In this document: one piece after another, positions 8,280-17,810 of the stretch
Layout of the letters: each line of letters begins with the position of its first letter
How positions within the stretch are numbered: the stretch's first letter is position 1
NCBI GenBank assembly: GCA_001890945.1
Contig: MLAX01000004.1
Location: forward strand, 496,001 to 560,000
Length of the DNA stretch: 64,000 nt
Origin: Alphaproteobacteria bacterium AO1-B
GTDB lineage: Bacteria > Pseudomonadota > Alphaproteobacteria > Rhizobiales > Stappiaceae
Reading direction: 5' to 3'
Notes under the pieces: generated by a model
Told to the model about the DNA's origin: nothing
Seen by the model: the letters and a program-made list of their open reading frames with translations, nothing else
Databases searched by the model: none
Translations under genes and position numbers: made by a program

Positions 8280-9286
8280 TCAGACGCTCCGGAGATTTCT
8301 TTTTCGATTTGTTTGTAAGCCGGGTCGTAGAGCCAGCAGGCGACTTCACTGCCATTCACGGGTTCGAGAACCGGAATGTCATTGAAACAGGCCGAAATGG
8401 CTTTGGTGCACCGCTGATTAAACGCGCAACCTTTCGGAATGGCCCGAAGGTTCGGCATGGAGCCGGGGATTTGGCTAAGCGTTTGTAACGATCCGGTTGT
8501 CGATGGTGTGGAGGCCATCAAGCCGACAGTGTAGGGGTGCGATGGCGCGCTCAATACGTTCCGGGTCGGCCCGATTTCCGCAATCCGGCCCGCATAAAGA
8601 ACAGCAACGCGATCGGTTGTTTCCGCGATCACACCCATGTCGTGGGTAATCAGAATAACCGCGGTCCCACGTTCCCGGCAGAGGCGCTTGAGCAGCGCCA
8701 TGATCTGCGCTTGAACGGATACATCAAGCGCTGTCGTTGGTTCGTCCGCAATAATGAGTTCCGGCTCTGCTGCCAGAGCGAGTGAAATCACCACGCGCTG
8801 GCGCATACCACCAGAAAATTGGTGCGGGTAAGCGTCAATCCGTGTCGCCGCAGCCGGAATGCCCACTTCTTCAAGCAGCGCAATGGCCTTTGCTCGAGCA
8901 TCGTTTTGCGAGAGGGGCAGGTGGGTCCGGATGGTCTGGATCAGCTGCTGGCCGACCGTCATCAACGGATTGAGGCTGGTCAGCGGGTCCTGGAAGACCA
9001 TTGCGATCTTCTTGCCCCGGATGCGGCGCATGCGCTCTTCGGGAAGATTGTCGATGCGCTCACCATCAAGGTGAATTTCACCGCCGCTGATCCGGCCAGG
9101 ACGATCGATCAGGCCGATGATCGCAGAACCGCACATGGATTTACCGGCGCCGCTCTCACCAACGAGACCAAGGATCTCGCCAGCGCGCACTTCGAACCCG
9201 ACCCGGTCGACGGGACGCAACACGCCATTGCGGGTTGGAAACTCGACGATGAGGTCGGAGACTTTAAGGAGTGGAGTATCTGACAC
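8276..9286 (-). CDS. Peptide/dipeptide ABC transporter ATP-binding protein (OppD/DppD type)
   Basis: A 336-residue ATPase. Walker A is GESGAGKSM (43-51), the signature FSGGMRQR is at 157-164 and Walker [13 protein letters not shown] at 177-188. The C-terminal oligopeptide extension with CAFNQRC and C at the end is present. Residues 96-107 ([12 protein letters not shown]) are the typical Q-loop of this family. Starts 4 bp after the dppC-like gene ends and overlaps the dppF-like gene. Substrate of the importer is not determined by the ATPases. Confidence 0.9.
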   Translation of the reverse strand: MSDTPLLKVSDLIVEFPTRNGVLRPVDRVGFEVRAGEILGLVGESGAGKSMCGSAIIGLIDRPGRISGGEIHLDGERIDNLPEERMRRIRGKKIAMVFQDPLTSLNPLMTVGQQLIQTIRTHLPLSQNDARAKAIALLEEVGIPAAATRIDAYPHQFSGGMRQRVVISLALAAEPELIIADEPTTALDVSVQAQIMALLKRLCRERGTAVILITHDMGVIAETTDRVAVLYAGRIAEIGPTRNVLSAPSHPYTVGLMASTPSTTGSLQTLSQIPGSMPNLRAIPKGCAFNQRCTKAISACFNDIPVLEPVNGSEVACWLYDPAYKQIEKEISGASE

Positions 9287-9290
9287 TGGA

Positions 9291-10265
9291 TTATCGCAAT
9301 TTCGGGTTCAACACATCGCGCAGCCAGTCGCCGAAAAGGTTCACGGAAAGCGCAAGGGCCAGAAGGGTAAGTGACGGGAACAGCAGGATCCACCATTCAC
9401 CGGAGAGAATGTACTGCCGGCCGACATTGATCAGCGTGCCAAGTGATGGCTGTGTTTTCGGCGCACCCACTCCGAGGAAGCTCAGAGTTGCTTCTGCAAT
9501 GATGGCCAGTGCCAGGCTGATCGTCGCGATCACGAGGATCGGTCCGGTGACATTCGGAAGAATGTGGCGGACCATGATGCTCCAGCGCTTGAGGCCAATC
9601 AGGTGACCTGCCTGAACATATTCCTTCTGCCGCTCCACCATGGTGGCACCGCGGACGGTCCGGGCAAACTGTACCCACTCAGATAGACCAATGGAGATGA
9701 TCAAGACCCAGATGGCCATTTCATCCCGTAGATCCGGCGGGATCAGGCCCTTGCCGATCCCGTAAAGCAGCATGGCAACCATGATGGACGGGAAAGTCAT
9801 CTGGATGTCGGCAACACGCATGATGATGCCGTCTACCCATCCGCCGACATATCCGGACAGAAGACCAAGAATCACTCCGAGGGTCATGGCAAACAGGACC
9901 GCGACCAAGCCTACAAACAAGGAGATGCGCAATCCGAAGAGGATTGTGGAGAAAACGTCGCGACCCTGATCATCGGTACCAAGAAAGAAGTAGTCACCGG
10001 TGAAATCGTTTGCTGAGAAGGGCTTTGTAAAGCCATTCATCAGGTTGAGACTGGATGGGTCAAACGGTGTGTAGGGTGACAAAAACGGCGAAAAGATCGC
10101 TCCTAGTACAAGCGTAACAAACACGAGTGACGAAACGACGATCACCGGTTTGGACTTGTAGGAATGCCAGATATCGGAGTCCATCCAACGTTGCCAGGTC
10201 GATGTGGCAACCGTTTCCTTAAACTCCGGGCGGGCGCTTGCGCCCTTGGGGGATTGGGTTTCCAT
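9291..10265 (-). CDS. Peptide-type ABC transporter permease (DppC/OppC)
   Basis: A 324-residue inner-membrane permease. The start is the ATG ending at 10265 (METQSPKG), preceded by AGAGG; a longer frame upstream overlaps the preceding gene and is not plausible. It has a cytoplasmic N-terminus, a first helix (VIVVSSLVFVTLVLGAIFSPFLSPY), the DppC hallmark FFLGTDDQGRDVFSTILFGLRISL, and the EAA loop ADIQMTFPSIMV ... GLKRWSIMVRHILPNV that docks on the ATPases. It ends LNPKLR, typical of DppC. Middle gene of the importer operon. Confidence 0.9.
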   Translation of the reverse strand: METQSPKGASARPEFKETVATSTWQRWMDSDIWHSYKSKPVIVVSSLVFVTLVLGAIFSPFLSPYTPFDPSSLNLMNGFTKPFSANDFTGDYFFLGTDDQGRDVFSTILFGLRISLFVGLVAVLFAMTLGVILGLLSGYVGGWVDGIIMRVADIQMTFPSIMVAMLLYGIGKGLIPPDLRDEMAIWVLIISIGLSEWVQFARTVRGATMVERQKEYVQAGHLIGLKRWSIMVRHILPNVTGPILVIATISLALAIIAEATLSFLGVGAPKTQPSLGTLINVGRQYILSGEWWILLFPSLTLLALALSVNLFGDWLRDVLNPKLR

Positions 10266-10279
10266 GATGCCTCTTGTCC

Positions 10280-11251
10280 TCAGTTGCTGCCCACACTGAG
10301 ACGCGGGTCGATGGTGAAATAGAGCAGGTCGACGATCAGGTTGATGGTCACGAAAATGACGGCAACGAGCAGCAGATACGCTGACATGACCGGGATATCG
10401 ACAAAGTTCACCGCATTGATGAAGAGAAGGCCAACACCTGGCCACTGGAACACGCTTTCCGTGATGATCGCAAAGGCGACAATCGAACCGAATTGAAGAC
10501 CGGTCACGGTAATGACCGGAACCATGGTGTTCTTCATGGCATGACCGAAATTGACAGTCTTCTGGCTCAGTCCGCGGGCCCTTGCAAAGCGGATGTAGTC
10601 TGTTCTCAGGACCTCAAGCATTTCTGAGCGCACCAGACGCATGATCAAGGTCATCTGATAAAGACCAAGCGTGATTGCCGGCAGAATCATGGACTTCAAC
10701 CCGTCCACGGTCAGAATAGCGAGGTCGACCCCGAACAAGCTGCGGGTATCGCCGCGCCCGAAGGAAGGCAGCCAGCCCAGATTAACGGCGAACAGCCAGA
10801 TCAGGAAAACGCCGATCAAGAAGGTTGGAAGCGAAACCCCGATCAGCGAAGCGGTCATGATGAAGTTGGCGACATAGCCATCTCGTCGGATGGCTGTGTA
10901 GACGCCCAAAACGAAGCCGAGTGATATCGCAATGACGCCTGACAGGAAGGCCAATTCGAGCGTTGCGGGGAGGCGTTCCAGAATGACCTCTCCAACCGGC
11001 AATCCTACGCGGTAGGAGACGCCGAAATCGCCGGACATGGCTCGTTGGAAGTAGCGGACATATTGAACGATGATCGGATCATTCAGTCCGAGCCGCTCCT
11101 CAAGTTCCGCGCGGTCGGCAGCTGTCGCTTCCTGACCGAGCATGTTCTCCACGGGGTCGCCCATGAATTTGAACATGGCAAATGAAACAAAACCGACGGC
11201 CATCAGGACTAGAAGTGCCTGGCCGAGGCGGCGAATGATGAATGCGAGCAT
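10280..11251 (-). CDS. Peptide-type ABC transporter permease (DppB/OppB)
   Basis: A 323-residue permease opening with MLAFIIRRLGQALLVLMAVGFVSFAMFKFMGDPV, the standard DppB first helix and GDPV motif. The middle contains DYIRFARARGLSQKTVNFGHAMKNTMVPVIT, the EAA coupling loop. It ends with a final helix followed by YFTIDPRLSVGSN, a typical DppB tail. It partners with the dppC-like gene 14 bp downstream. A 220-bp gap holding a strong hairpin separates it from the binding-protein gene. Confidence 0.9.
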   Translation of the reverse strand: MLAFIIRRLGQALLVLMAVGFVSFAMFKFMGDPVENMLGQEATAADRAELEERLGLNDPIIVQYVRYFQRAMSGDFGVSYRVGLPVGEVILERLPATLELAFLSGVIAISLGFVLGVYTAIRRDGYVANFIMTASLIGVSLPTFLIGVFLIWLFAVNLGWLPSFGRGDTRSLFGVDLAILTVDGLKSMILPAITLGLYQMTLIMRLVRSEMLEVLRTDYIRFARARGLSQKTVNFGHAMKNTMVPVITVTGLQFGSIVAFAIITESVFQWPGVGLLFINAVNFVDIPVMSAYLLLVAVIFVTINLIVDLLYFTIDPRLSVGSN

Positions 11252-11422
11252 TTTTCAAGCCAATCGAGAGACTGTGGCGTCCGCGACAGTCTGCTAAGTC
11301 TTCCGATAAGGACGTGCTTATACTTGCGCGATGCGCAGAGTCTACCGTTTTTCCACTGTTTCAACAGTGATGCTGGCGGGAAAAGCCGTAAAACTCATTT
11401 GGCTGACAAGCTAAAAACATCG

Positions 11423-11457
11423 CCACCGTACCGGATGAACTTCAAACGGTACGGTGG
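11423..11457 (-). terminator. Intercistronic hairpin after the binding-protein gene (attenuator or mRNA stabiliser)
   Basis: Perfect 11-bp inverted repeat, CCACCGTACCG at 11423-11433 and CGGTACGGTGG at 11447-11457, with a 13-base loop. In the transcribed (reverse) direction it lies 14 bp after the binding-protein stop and is followed, after four bases, by a run of five T. It could terminate part of the transcripts so that the binding protein is made in excess over the membrane parts. Confidence 0.65.
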
Positions 11458-11471
11458 TGAGAGCGCGAGAC

Positions 11472-13055
11472 TTAGTTAAAAGTCAGGAACTTAAAGTGCG
11501 GCTGATCTTCCGGCTGTACTGCGAAGTTGATCTTGTCAGCCATGCCCCAGTTCAAGACCTGGTTGTGGATCGGCAGGTACAGGTTTTCAGACTTCACCGT
11601 TTCCCAGATTTCAGCAATCGTGGCGTTACGGACTTCCTGATCTGTTTCAGATGCGAGGCTTTTGATTTTCGCATCGAGCTCCGGGTTGGAGTAGCCGGTC
11701 GCATTCCAGGAACCGAGCTTGTCGGTTGAGGTGTGCGTCAGGAAGTTGAAGATGTACTCAGAGTCGAACGTCGGAACGCCCCAGCCGAGCATGTAGAAGT
11801 CTGTTTCCTTGTTCTGGATCAGCGGGAAGTGCTGTGCCTTCGGCTTTGCGTCCAGGTTAACTTTGACACCGATCTGGCCGAGCATGCCAACGGCAGCCTG
11901 ACAGATGCCTTCGTCGTTGACATAGCGATCGTTCGGGCAGTTCAGCGTGATGCCGAAACCGTCGCCGTAGCCAGCTTCTTCCATCAATGCCTTTGCTTTC
12001 GCAACGTCATACTCCGGATATGCGTCCAGTGCTTCGGTCCAGCCGTTTACGAACGGAGGCATGATCACACCGGTCGGAGCAGACTGATCGCGCATAACGA
12101 TCTTTTTGATCGCATCACGGTTGAGAGCGATGTTCATCGCTTCACGAACGCGGTTGTCGGCGAGCGGGTTTTTGCCGTCGACCGTGTCGCTTGTCAGGTC
12201 GTCAGCGCCCTGGTTCATACCGAAGAAGATTGTCCGGTTCTGAGCTGCAGTGTTGAGCTTCAAGCCGTCGGTCCGCTCAACGATCGGCAAATCCTGCACC
12301 GGAACGTCCTGAATCAGGTCAACTTCACCAGACAGAAGAGCGGACACGCGGGTCGCGCCTTCCTGGATCGGTGTGTAGATGATTTCAGTAACTTCCAGCG
12401 GGAACTCGCCTTTGCCCCAATAGTTCGGGTTCTGCTTCAGGATTGTTTCGGAATCCTGCTTGCGGCTCTCCAGAACAAATGCGCCGGTTCCGTTGACTGC
12501 GCGCACACACGGGTTGTCGCCGCCATTCGCAATGTCTTGCGGTGCTTCACAGCCGTTGTCAGTTGCCCAGCCGGAATCCATGATGAACAGGTTCGTCATG
12601 TTGTTCGGCAGAAGCGGGTTCGGGCCATCTGTCTCGAAATGGACAGTGTAATCGTCGACCTTGCGCACATCCTTGATGGAGTTCAGCAACTCTTTCATCG
12701 CTGATGTCGGCATCATGGCGCGCTTAAAGGAGAAGACAACGTCGTCAGCAGTGAAGTCTTCGCCGCCATGGAACTTCACACCTTCACGGAGCTTGAATTC
12801 CCAAACGGTCGGATCTTCGGTCGGCTCCCAGCTGGTTGCGAGTGCCGGAATGATCTGTGCTTCCATGTCGCGCTGCAGGAGCGGCTCATACATCTGGTGC
12901 GCAAGCGTGTGGGTCGGGCCCTCGTTCTGAGCATGCGGGTCCAGAGTGAGAGAGTCGCCAGCACGCGCCCAGCGAAGTGTTTCAGCGTTTACTGCGCTCA
13001 GCCCGGCACAAAGGGCCACACTTGCAGCAGTCAATTTCAGGAAAGTCTTCGTCAT
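11472..13055 (-). CDS. ABC transporter substrate-binding protein, family 5 (DppA/OppA-like)
   Basis: A 527-residue periplasmic protein. Signal peptide residues 1-24 (LKLTAASVALCAGLSAVNA, cleavage before ETL). The mature chain has the SBP_bac_5 pattern: LDPHAQNEGPTHTLAHQMYEPLLQ, TVWEFKLREGVKFHGGEDFTADDVVFSF, PNYWGKGEFPLEVTEIIY, RVREAMNIALNRDAI and ENLYLPIHNQ. It delivers the ligand to the DppBC-type permease encoded downstream. GAAGGGG precedes the ATG. It heads the operon and is followed by the hairpin at 11423-11457. The ligand could be a peptide, but this family also binds other solutes, and no nearby enzyme helps decide. Confidence 0.9.
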   Translation of the reverse strand: MTKTFLKLTAASVALCAGLSAVNAETLRWARAGDSLTLDPHAQNEGPTHTLAHQMYEPLLQRDMEAQIIPALATSWEPTEDPTVWEFKLREGVKFHGGEDFTADDVVFSFKRAMMPTSAMKELLNSIKDVRKVDDYTVHFETDGPNPLLPNNMTNLFIMDSGWATDNGCEAPQDIANGGDNPCVRAVNGTGAFVLESRKQDSETILKQNPNYWGKGEFPLEVTEIIYTPIQEGATRVSALLSGEVDLIQDVPVQDLPIVERTDGLKLNTAAQNRTIFFGMNQGADDLTSDTVDGKNPLADNRVREAMNIALNRDAIKKIVMRDQSAPTGVIMPPFVNGWTEALDAYPEYDVAKAKALMEEAGYGDGFGITLNCPNDRYVNDEGICQAAVGMLGQIGVKVNLDAKPKAQHFPLIQNKETDFYMLGWGVPTFDSEYIFNFLTHTSTDKLGSWNATGYSNPELDAKIKSLASETDQEVRNATIAEIWETVKSENLYLPIHNQVLNWGMADKINFAVQPEDQPHFKFLTFN

Positions 13056-13401
13056 ATTTTTCCCCTTCGGTTGTCACTGGGGCCGTTTCCCGGCGTGATC
13101 TTATGATGATCCCCAGTTTGCCTGTACGGACTTACTCGCAAGGTCATAGGTCAGTTGGCATTAAGCGCCAGCCACCCTGCGGCATCCTGGCGGTAACAGA
13201 CCCCTATGGCTGGTGGGAGTCAAGGGTTAAGTAGATCTACGAAGTGGTTCAAATTATGCATTTTCCGACATGACGCAGCGTCTTTCCTGTTTCCATTGCC
13301 GATAGGACCAAGAGTGCATCACAGCCACTTGCGCATCAGCCGTGAAATTGGCTGGGTGCGAACAACTTGAGACACACTCTTGGGTTACTTCTTGAGCTCC
13401 C
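13056..13401. other. Intergenic region of 346 bp without a supportable gene
   Basis: Lies between the start of the dppA-like gene and the end of the RND pump gene, both on the reverse strand. It must hold the promoter of the importer operon, but I see no convincing -35/-10 pair or sigma-54 site. Short frames here have no recognisable protein features. Confidence 0.5.
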
Positions 13402-16400
13402 TCAGTAATTTGTTGGCGTGATTGCTTGGCTTTTCGTGAGGCTGCGTTTTGGTCGTCTGAAGCCGTTGGCCGGGCTAAATAGCTTGCGGATGTCATTGCC
13501 AATGGACAGCAAAACCGGGATGAGGATGAGGGTGATGAGTGTCGCGAAGACTTCTCCGTATGCGAGGGAGACAGCAGCTGGGATCAAGTAGCGCGCCTGT
13601 TCGGACGTCTCGCTCATGAGGGGAACGAGGCCAACTACTGTGGTGGCCGTCGTCAGGAAGATGGCCTGAAAGCGTGCAACGCCGCAGTTGAAGACAGCAT
13701 CTTCATGCTCGGCTCCTTCCTCGCGCGCCTGCACGTAGTGGGTCATCATCACCAGAGAATCGTTGACCACGACCCCAATCAAGGCGAGCACGCCAAAAAA
13801 CGACAGCAAAGAAAAGGGCAGATCCATCACTGCGTGCCCGAGTACCGCGCCAACGAAACCAAACGGAATCACGGACATGATGATGACCGGCTTCCAGTAG
13901 GATTTCAGCGGCACTGCCATCAGGATATAAATCAAGAGACTGGCGATCAGAAAGGCGCGCAAAAGCCCGCCGCGCATCTCGCCGATTTCCTCCAACTCCC
14001 CACCTGCATCGATCTTCAGGCCTGGGTATTTGGCTTCAAGGTCTCGGGAGAACTCTCCAAAGATGGTTTCCGCGACCTCTTCAGGCGCCGCGATATTCCG
14101 GTTGATGTCCGCCATGACGGTCGTGATCAAGGAGCCGTTGCGCCTTAGGATTTGGTCCGGAACATAGCTGGGCGTGATCTCAGCGACAGTCGAGAGAGGG
14201 ATCCACTGGCCTTTGGTGCTTTTGAGCTGCATCTCCATCAGGTCTTCAATGCGATCCCGCGCGGTCAATGCGTTGCGGACGACCACACGGACGTCGGCAT
14301 CACCCCTTTGGATCCGCTGAGCTTCTCCACCGCCGAAAGCATATCCGATCTGACGCGCGAGGCTCTCGGACGTAAAGCCCAACGACTTTGCTTCTGGCCT
14401 CAGGCGTAACCGCAGCTCCGGCTGGCCGGTGAGCAGACTGTCCCGGGTGTTGGAAACTCCGCTGATACGGTCAAGCCGGTCACGGACCTCCAGACTTGCG
14501 GCCTCCAGCATCTGTTGATCCTTTGCCATAAGGCGGATCCGGAAACCGCCACCGAAGTCTTCAAATGCAGAAAAGGTGATTTCCGAGACGCCTTCCAGAG
14601 GGGCAACACGCGACTTCCATGCTTCCAGGATGTCGCTGGTGCTCAGGTGAGGGCGGTCGGCAGACGGTATCACTTCCGTATAGAGCTCAGCCGTGGTCGC
14701 GCCGGTGACAAACGCAAACACATGCGCAACGGCTCCACTGCCATTGGCCGTGATCAGCTCCGGATCCTGGTTGAGCGCCACAGCAGCCTCTTCAAGGAGC
14801 GCAACGTTTTTCCGGGTGAGCGTAGCCGGTGCTCTCTGATCCATTTGAAGGGACACCGAGATCACTTGGCCCGGCACGTTCGGGAAGAAAACAGACTTGA
14901 TCTGACCTTTCGCCATGAGCCCGAAAACCAATGCCGACGCGGCAACAAATGTGATCAAAACAGCGTAACGATTTACAAGTGCCCATCTCAGGATCGGCGC
15001 GTAGATACGATCACGGAAGCCCAGCAATCCGGACCTGGCACCTTTTTGCAGCCAGCCCCAACTGCGTGTCATCCATCCGCTTCTATCATCGGGGATTGGA
15101 TTTATGTGGGCCAGGTGCGCCGGCAGGATGAGCTTGCTTTCAACAAGGGAAAACAGCAGCGCCAGAATGACAACGCCTGCAAATCCCGCAAGAACCTTAC
15201 CCAAAGGGCTGGTAATGAGAAGGAGAGGAAAAAACGCGGCAACTGTGGTTAGCACACCGAAGACAGTTGCAACGGACACTTTTTCCACGCCGAGCGCTGT
15301 GCCTTTGATCGGATCGGCGAACTTTTTCCGCTGCTCGTGTACACTTTCGCCAACAACCACAGCGTCGTCGACCAAGATACCGAGAACTATGATAAAGCCG
15401 AAAGTCGTGATGTCATTGAGGGAATAGTCGACCCACCCGCCTGAAGAGACCGCAAAGGCACCAGCCAAGGAAATCGGAACGCCCATTGCGACCCAGAAGG
15501 CAAGCTGAACGTTCAGGAACAGCGCGAGCATCAACGCTACCAGGATCAATCCCTGGACAGCGCTGCTGGATAACAGTTGAAGCCGGTCAGATATGTAGTC
15601 GCGTGAGTTGCCCCAGATCGCAATCTGGACATTGTCTGGCAAGCTTTTCTGCGTTGCGGCGACAATGGCCTCTGCAGCATCCGAAACTCGCAAAAGATTG
15701 TCCTTGCGCCCAATCAGAACCTCCATCCCGACAGAGGGTCTCTGGTTGAAACGTGTCTCGATCGGAGTTTCGTCGAAACCGTCTATAATTGTCGCGAGCT
15801 CACCGAGCGATGTGGTTGTTCCATCTGGCCATGTCGCAACGGGGATCTTTTCGAAGTCGCGAACAGAATAAGCGTGACTGTCTGCGCGCAGGGTGATGTC
15901 ACCGCCCTCTGTTCTCAGCGTTCCGCCTTGGAAGAAAAGAGACGATTGTTGAATGCGTTCCATGACGTCTGAAATCGTCAAATCATGACGTTGCAGCGTG
16001 CCCGGCGTGAATTCGATCGAGATTTCCTGCGTCCGCAGCCCCCAATCATTGACCCTGGTAATTTCAGGGCTTGCCAAGAGATCGGCGCGCAGGTCGCGGG
16101 CAATCTTTTGGAGGGATTTAAGGTCAATGTCTCCGTAGATCTGGATGTAGAGCGCGGGAAGGTCGAAGTCGTTCGTTTCGATCACGGGGCGCCGGGCGTC
16201 CTTTGGCAAATCGTAGATGCCATCGACTTTCAACCGAACGTCGTCGAGAAGCTTGGTAAGCTTTGTGCCGTCGGTTTTCTGGATCGATATCACTGAGAGG
16301 CCAGGCTGAGATTGGGATCTGATCGATTTCACCCCCTCCAGACCCTCGACAGCCTTCTCAACCTTGCGCGTGATCTGCTCATCCACCTGCTCGGTATGGG

Positions 16401-16563
16401 CATTTGGTAAGGATGTTGCCACCGTAACCGTGTCAGCCGGGATCTTCGGGAAACCCTCAATCCGAACGGTGAAGACAGATGTGATGCCGGCAAAAAGGAT
16501 GAACACCATCAAGAGATTGGCGGCGACGGGGTTACGAATGAACCAGTTTGTGAGCCAAGTCAT
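13402..16563 (-). CDS. RND-family efflux pump inner-membrane subunit (AcrB/MexF-type)
   Basis: A 1053-residue pump. It begins WLTNWFIRNPVAANLLMVFILFAGITS, the classical first RND helix, followed by the first porter domain (PNAHTEQVDEQITRKVEKAVEGLEGVKSI). The membrane core carries FGFIIVLGILVDDAVVVGESV, holding the acidic residues of the proton relay, and a second half with LIGVVVNDSLVMM. The length fits the family. It exchanges protons for drugs, lipids or other hydrophobic molecules. The adaptor gene overlaps it by 4 bp upstream. No outer-membrane TolC-like channel gene is present nearby. A TetR regulator lies divergent at the head of the cluster. Confidence 0.92.
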   Translation of the reverse strand: MTWLTNWFIRNPVAANLLMVFILFAGITSVFTVRIEGFPKIPADTVTVATSLPNAHTEQVDEQITRKVEKAVEGLEGVKSIRSQSQPGLSVISIQKTDGTKLTKLLDDVRLKVDGIYDLPKDARRPVIETNDFDLPALYIQIYGDIDLKSLQKIARDLRADLLASPEITRVNDWGLRTQEISIEFTPGTLQRHDLTISDVMERIQQSSLFFQGGTLRTEGGDITLRADSHAYSVRDFEKIPVATWPDGTTTSLGELATIIDGFDETPIETRFNQRPSVGMEVLIGRKDNLLRVSDAAEAIVAATQKSLPDNVQIAIWGNSRDYISDRLQLLSSSAVQGLILVALMLALFLNVQLAFWVAMGVPISLAGAFAVSSGGWVDYSLNDITTFGFIIVLGILVDDAVVVGESVHEQRKKFADPIKGTALGVEKVSVATVFGVLTTVAAFFPLLLITSPLGKVLAGFAGVVILALLFSLVESKLILPAHLAHINPIPDDRSGWMTRSWGWLQKGARSGLLGFRDRIYAPILRWALVNRYAVLITFVAASALVFGLMAKGQIKSVFFPNVPGQVISVSLQMDQRAPATLTRKNVALLEEAAVALNQDPELITANGSGAVAHVFAFVTGATTAELYTEVIPSADRPHLSTSDILEAWKSRVAPLEGVSEITFSAFEDFGGGFRIRLMAKDQQMLEAASLEVRDRLDRISGVSNTRDSLLTGQPELRLRLRPEAKSLGFTSESLARQIGYAFGGGEAQRIQRGDADVRVVVRNALTARDRIEDLMEMQLKSTKGQWIPLSTVAEITPSYVPDQILRRNGSLITTVMADINRNIAAPEEVAETIFGEFSRDLEAKYPGLKIDAGGELEEIGEMRGGLLRAFLIASLLIYILMAVPLKSYWKPVIIMSVIPFGFVGAVLGHAVMDLPFSLLSFFGVLALIGVVVNDSLVMMTHYVQAREEGAEHEDAVFNCGVARFQAIFLTTATTVVGLVPLMSETSEQARYLIPAAVSLAYGEVFATLITLILIPVLLSIGNDIRKLFSPANGFRRPKRSLTKSQAITPTNY

Positions 16564-17759
16564 TTGCTTTGCTCCAGGTCCATCGATGCAACCTTTCGCC
16601 CGGGCAAAAACACGCTCATCGGAAACGCAACGATCCGGAGGCCGGTTTCTTGCGCGAGCGCTTCGGGCACTGCAATCACGATGTCTCCTGAATCGCGGAA
16701 AAGAGGCTGTGCCGCGAAGCGTTGCAGCCGATTGCCGCGATCAACATGCCAAACGAAACCATTCTGGGTGAGAGCGCTTTCGGGAATCCGCAGAGTGTTC
16801 CCGATAGGGCGGACGGGCAGGTGCAGCTCCACAAAAGATCCAGGTAGAATGCGCCCTTCTTCCAAAGGCTTTACTTCCAGAAAAAGCTGGTGTTTCCGCG
16901 ATTGCGGATCCAGGAAGCCGCCGCTTTCTCGAACTCCTGCAGTGCCGATTTTTACGCCACGCTCATCAAAGACGCCCACGGTCAGGTCAGACCAGTCCTT
17001 GGACAACAGTGCCCACTCATGTGGGCCCACCGATGCTTGAGTGTCCAGCAGGCTGTCGTCCAGGATCTGAAAGAGAACATCCCCTTCATTGACCGTTGCA
17101 CCGGGGCTGACGTTGCGCCGGGTCACGATGCCGTCAAAGGGGGCTCGCAGTGTGGTGGAGCGCAGGTCATATTCGGATGCTGCGACGCGCGCTTCCGCTG
17201 CTTTCAAGGCGCGTTCTGCAACATGAACTTGCGGAAGGTGAACGGCCATTTCCGGTGGTGTTACTCCGGGTTTGGCAGCCGTCCAGTCCTTAATGGCGAT
17301 GCGGTGCTTGTTTTGTGCCTTTCGAAGATCAAGTTTCGAGCTTTCGTAAGCCGATCGTGCATCCGCTACGTTGGCCACGTAAGGGGCATCTTCCAATTGC
17401 ACGAGGACGTCCCCCTTTGATACCCGGGATCCGGCGAGAGCGGGGGGCGTTTGATTGCTGACAACACCTGATATGCGGGATCGCAGATCGACTTGCCAGC
17501 GCGGAGCAACCTCTGCGAACACCGTAACCGCCCCGGTATGAGTGCTAATTTCAGCATCCACCACGGTCACTGGAGGGAGCGGTTGCGGGACTGATGTTAA
17601 TTTGACATCAGCTGTGTCTTCCAGCTCGCTTAACACCCCGGCTACGGCAAGTAGCGCCATGAAGGCAAGCGCAATCCAGATGCCTTTTCTCATGAATTGC
17701 CGGCCTTTTTTGACGCAGTTTTTCCGATCGGCTGCGTTGGCATTTTGATAGCTTGGCAA
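16560..17759 (-). CDS. RND efflux periplasmic adaptor (HlyD/MFP family)
   Basis: Membrane-fusion protein that links the pump to an outer-membrane channel. After a basic N-terminus comes an anchor helix (IWIALAFMALLAVAGVL). Then follow a lipoyl half-motif (VDLRSRISGVVSNQ, GDVLVQLED), an alpha-hairpin (AYESSKLDLRKAQNKHR ... LPQVHVAERALKAAEARV), the second lipoyl half (TTLRAPFDGIVTRRNVSPGATVNEGDVLFQI) and beta-barrel segments. Start taken at the TTG ending at 17759 because AGGAGG lies seven bases upstream; the ATG ending at 17693 (MRKGIW) is the alternative and has no strong ribosome site. Stop overlaps the pump gene start. Confidence 0.88.
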   Translation of the reverse strand: MPSYQNANAADRKNCVKKGRQFMRKGIWIALAFMALLAVAGVLSELEDTADVKLTSVPQPLPPVTVVDAEISTHTGAVTVFAEVAPRWQVDLRSRISGVVSNQTPPALAGSRVSKGDVLVQLEDAPYVANVADARSAYESSKLDLRKAQNKHRIAIKDWTAAKPGVTPPEMAVHLPQVHVAERALKAAEARVAASEYDLRSTTLRAPFDGIVTRRNVSPGATVNEGDVLFQILDDSLLDTQASVGPHEWALLSKDWSDLTVGVFDERGVKIGTAGVRESGGFLDPQSRKHQLFLEVKPLEEGRILPGSFVELHLPVRPIGNTLRIPESALTQNGFVWHVDRGNRLQRFAAQPLFRDSGDIVIAVPEALAQETGLRIVAFPMSVFLPGRKVASMDLEQSK

Positions 17760-17810
17760 CGCCCGGCCTCCTCGCAGGTGCCAATGCCTGACGGGAATTG
17801 AAACGGGAAC

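Noticed and set aside
11733..12704. A 323-codon forward frame opposite the first dppA-like gene
   Set aside because: Antisense shadow of the binding-protein gene; no domain, no ribosome site.
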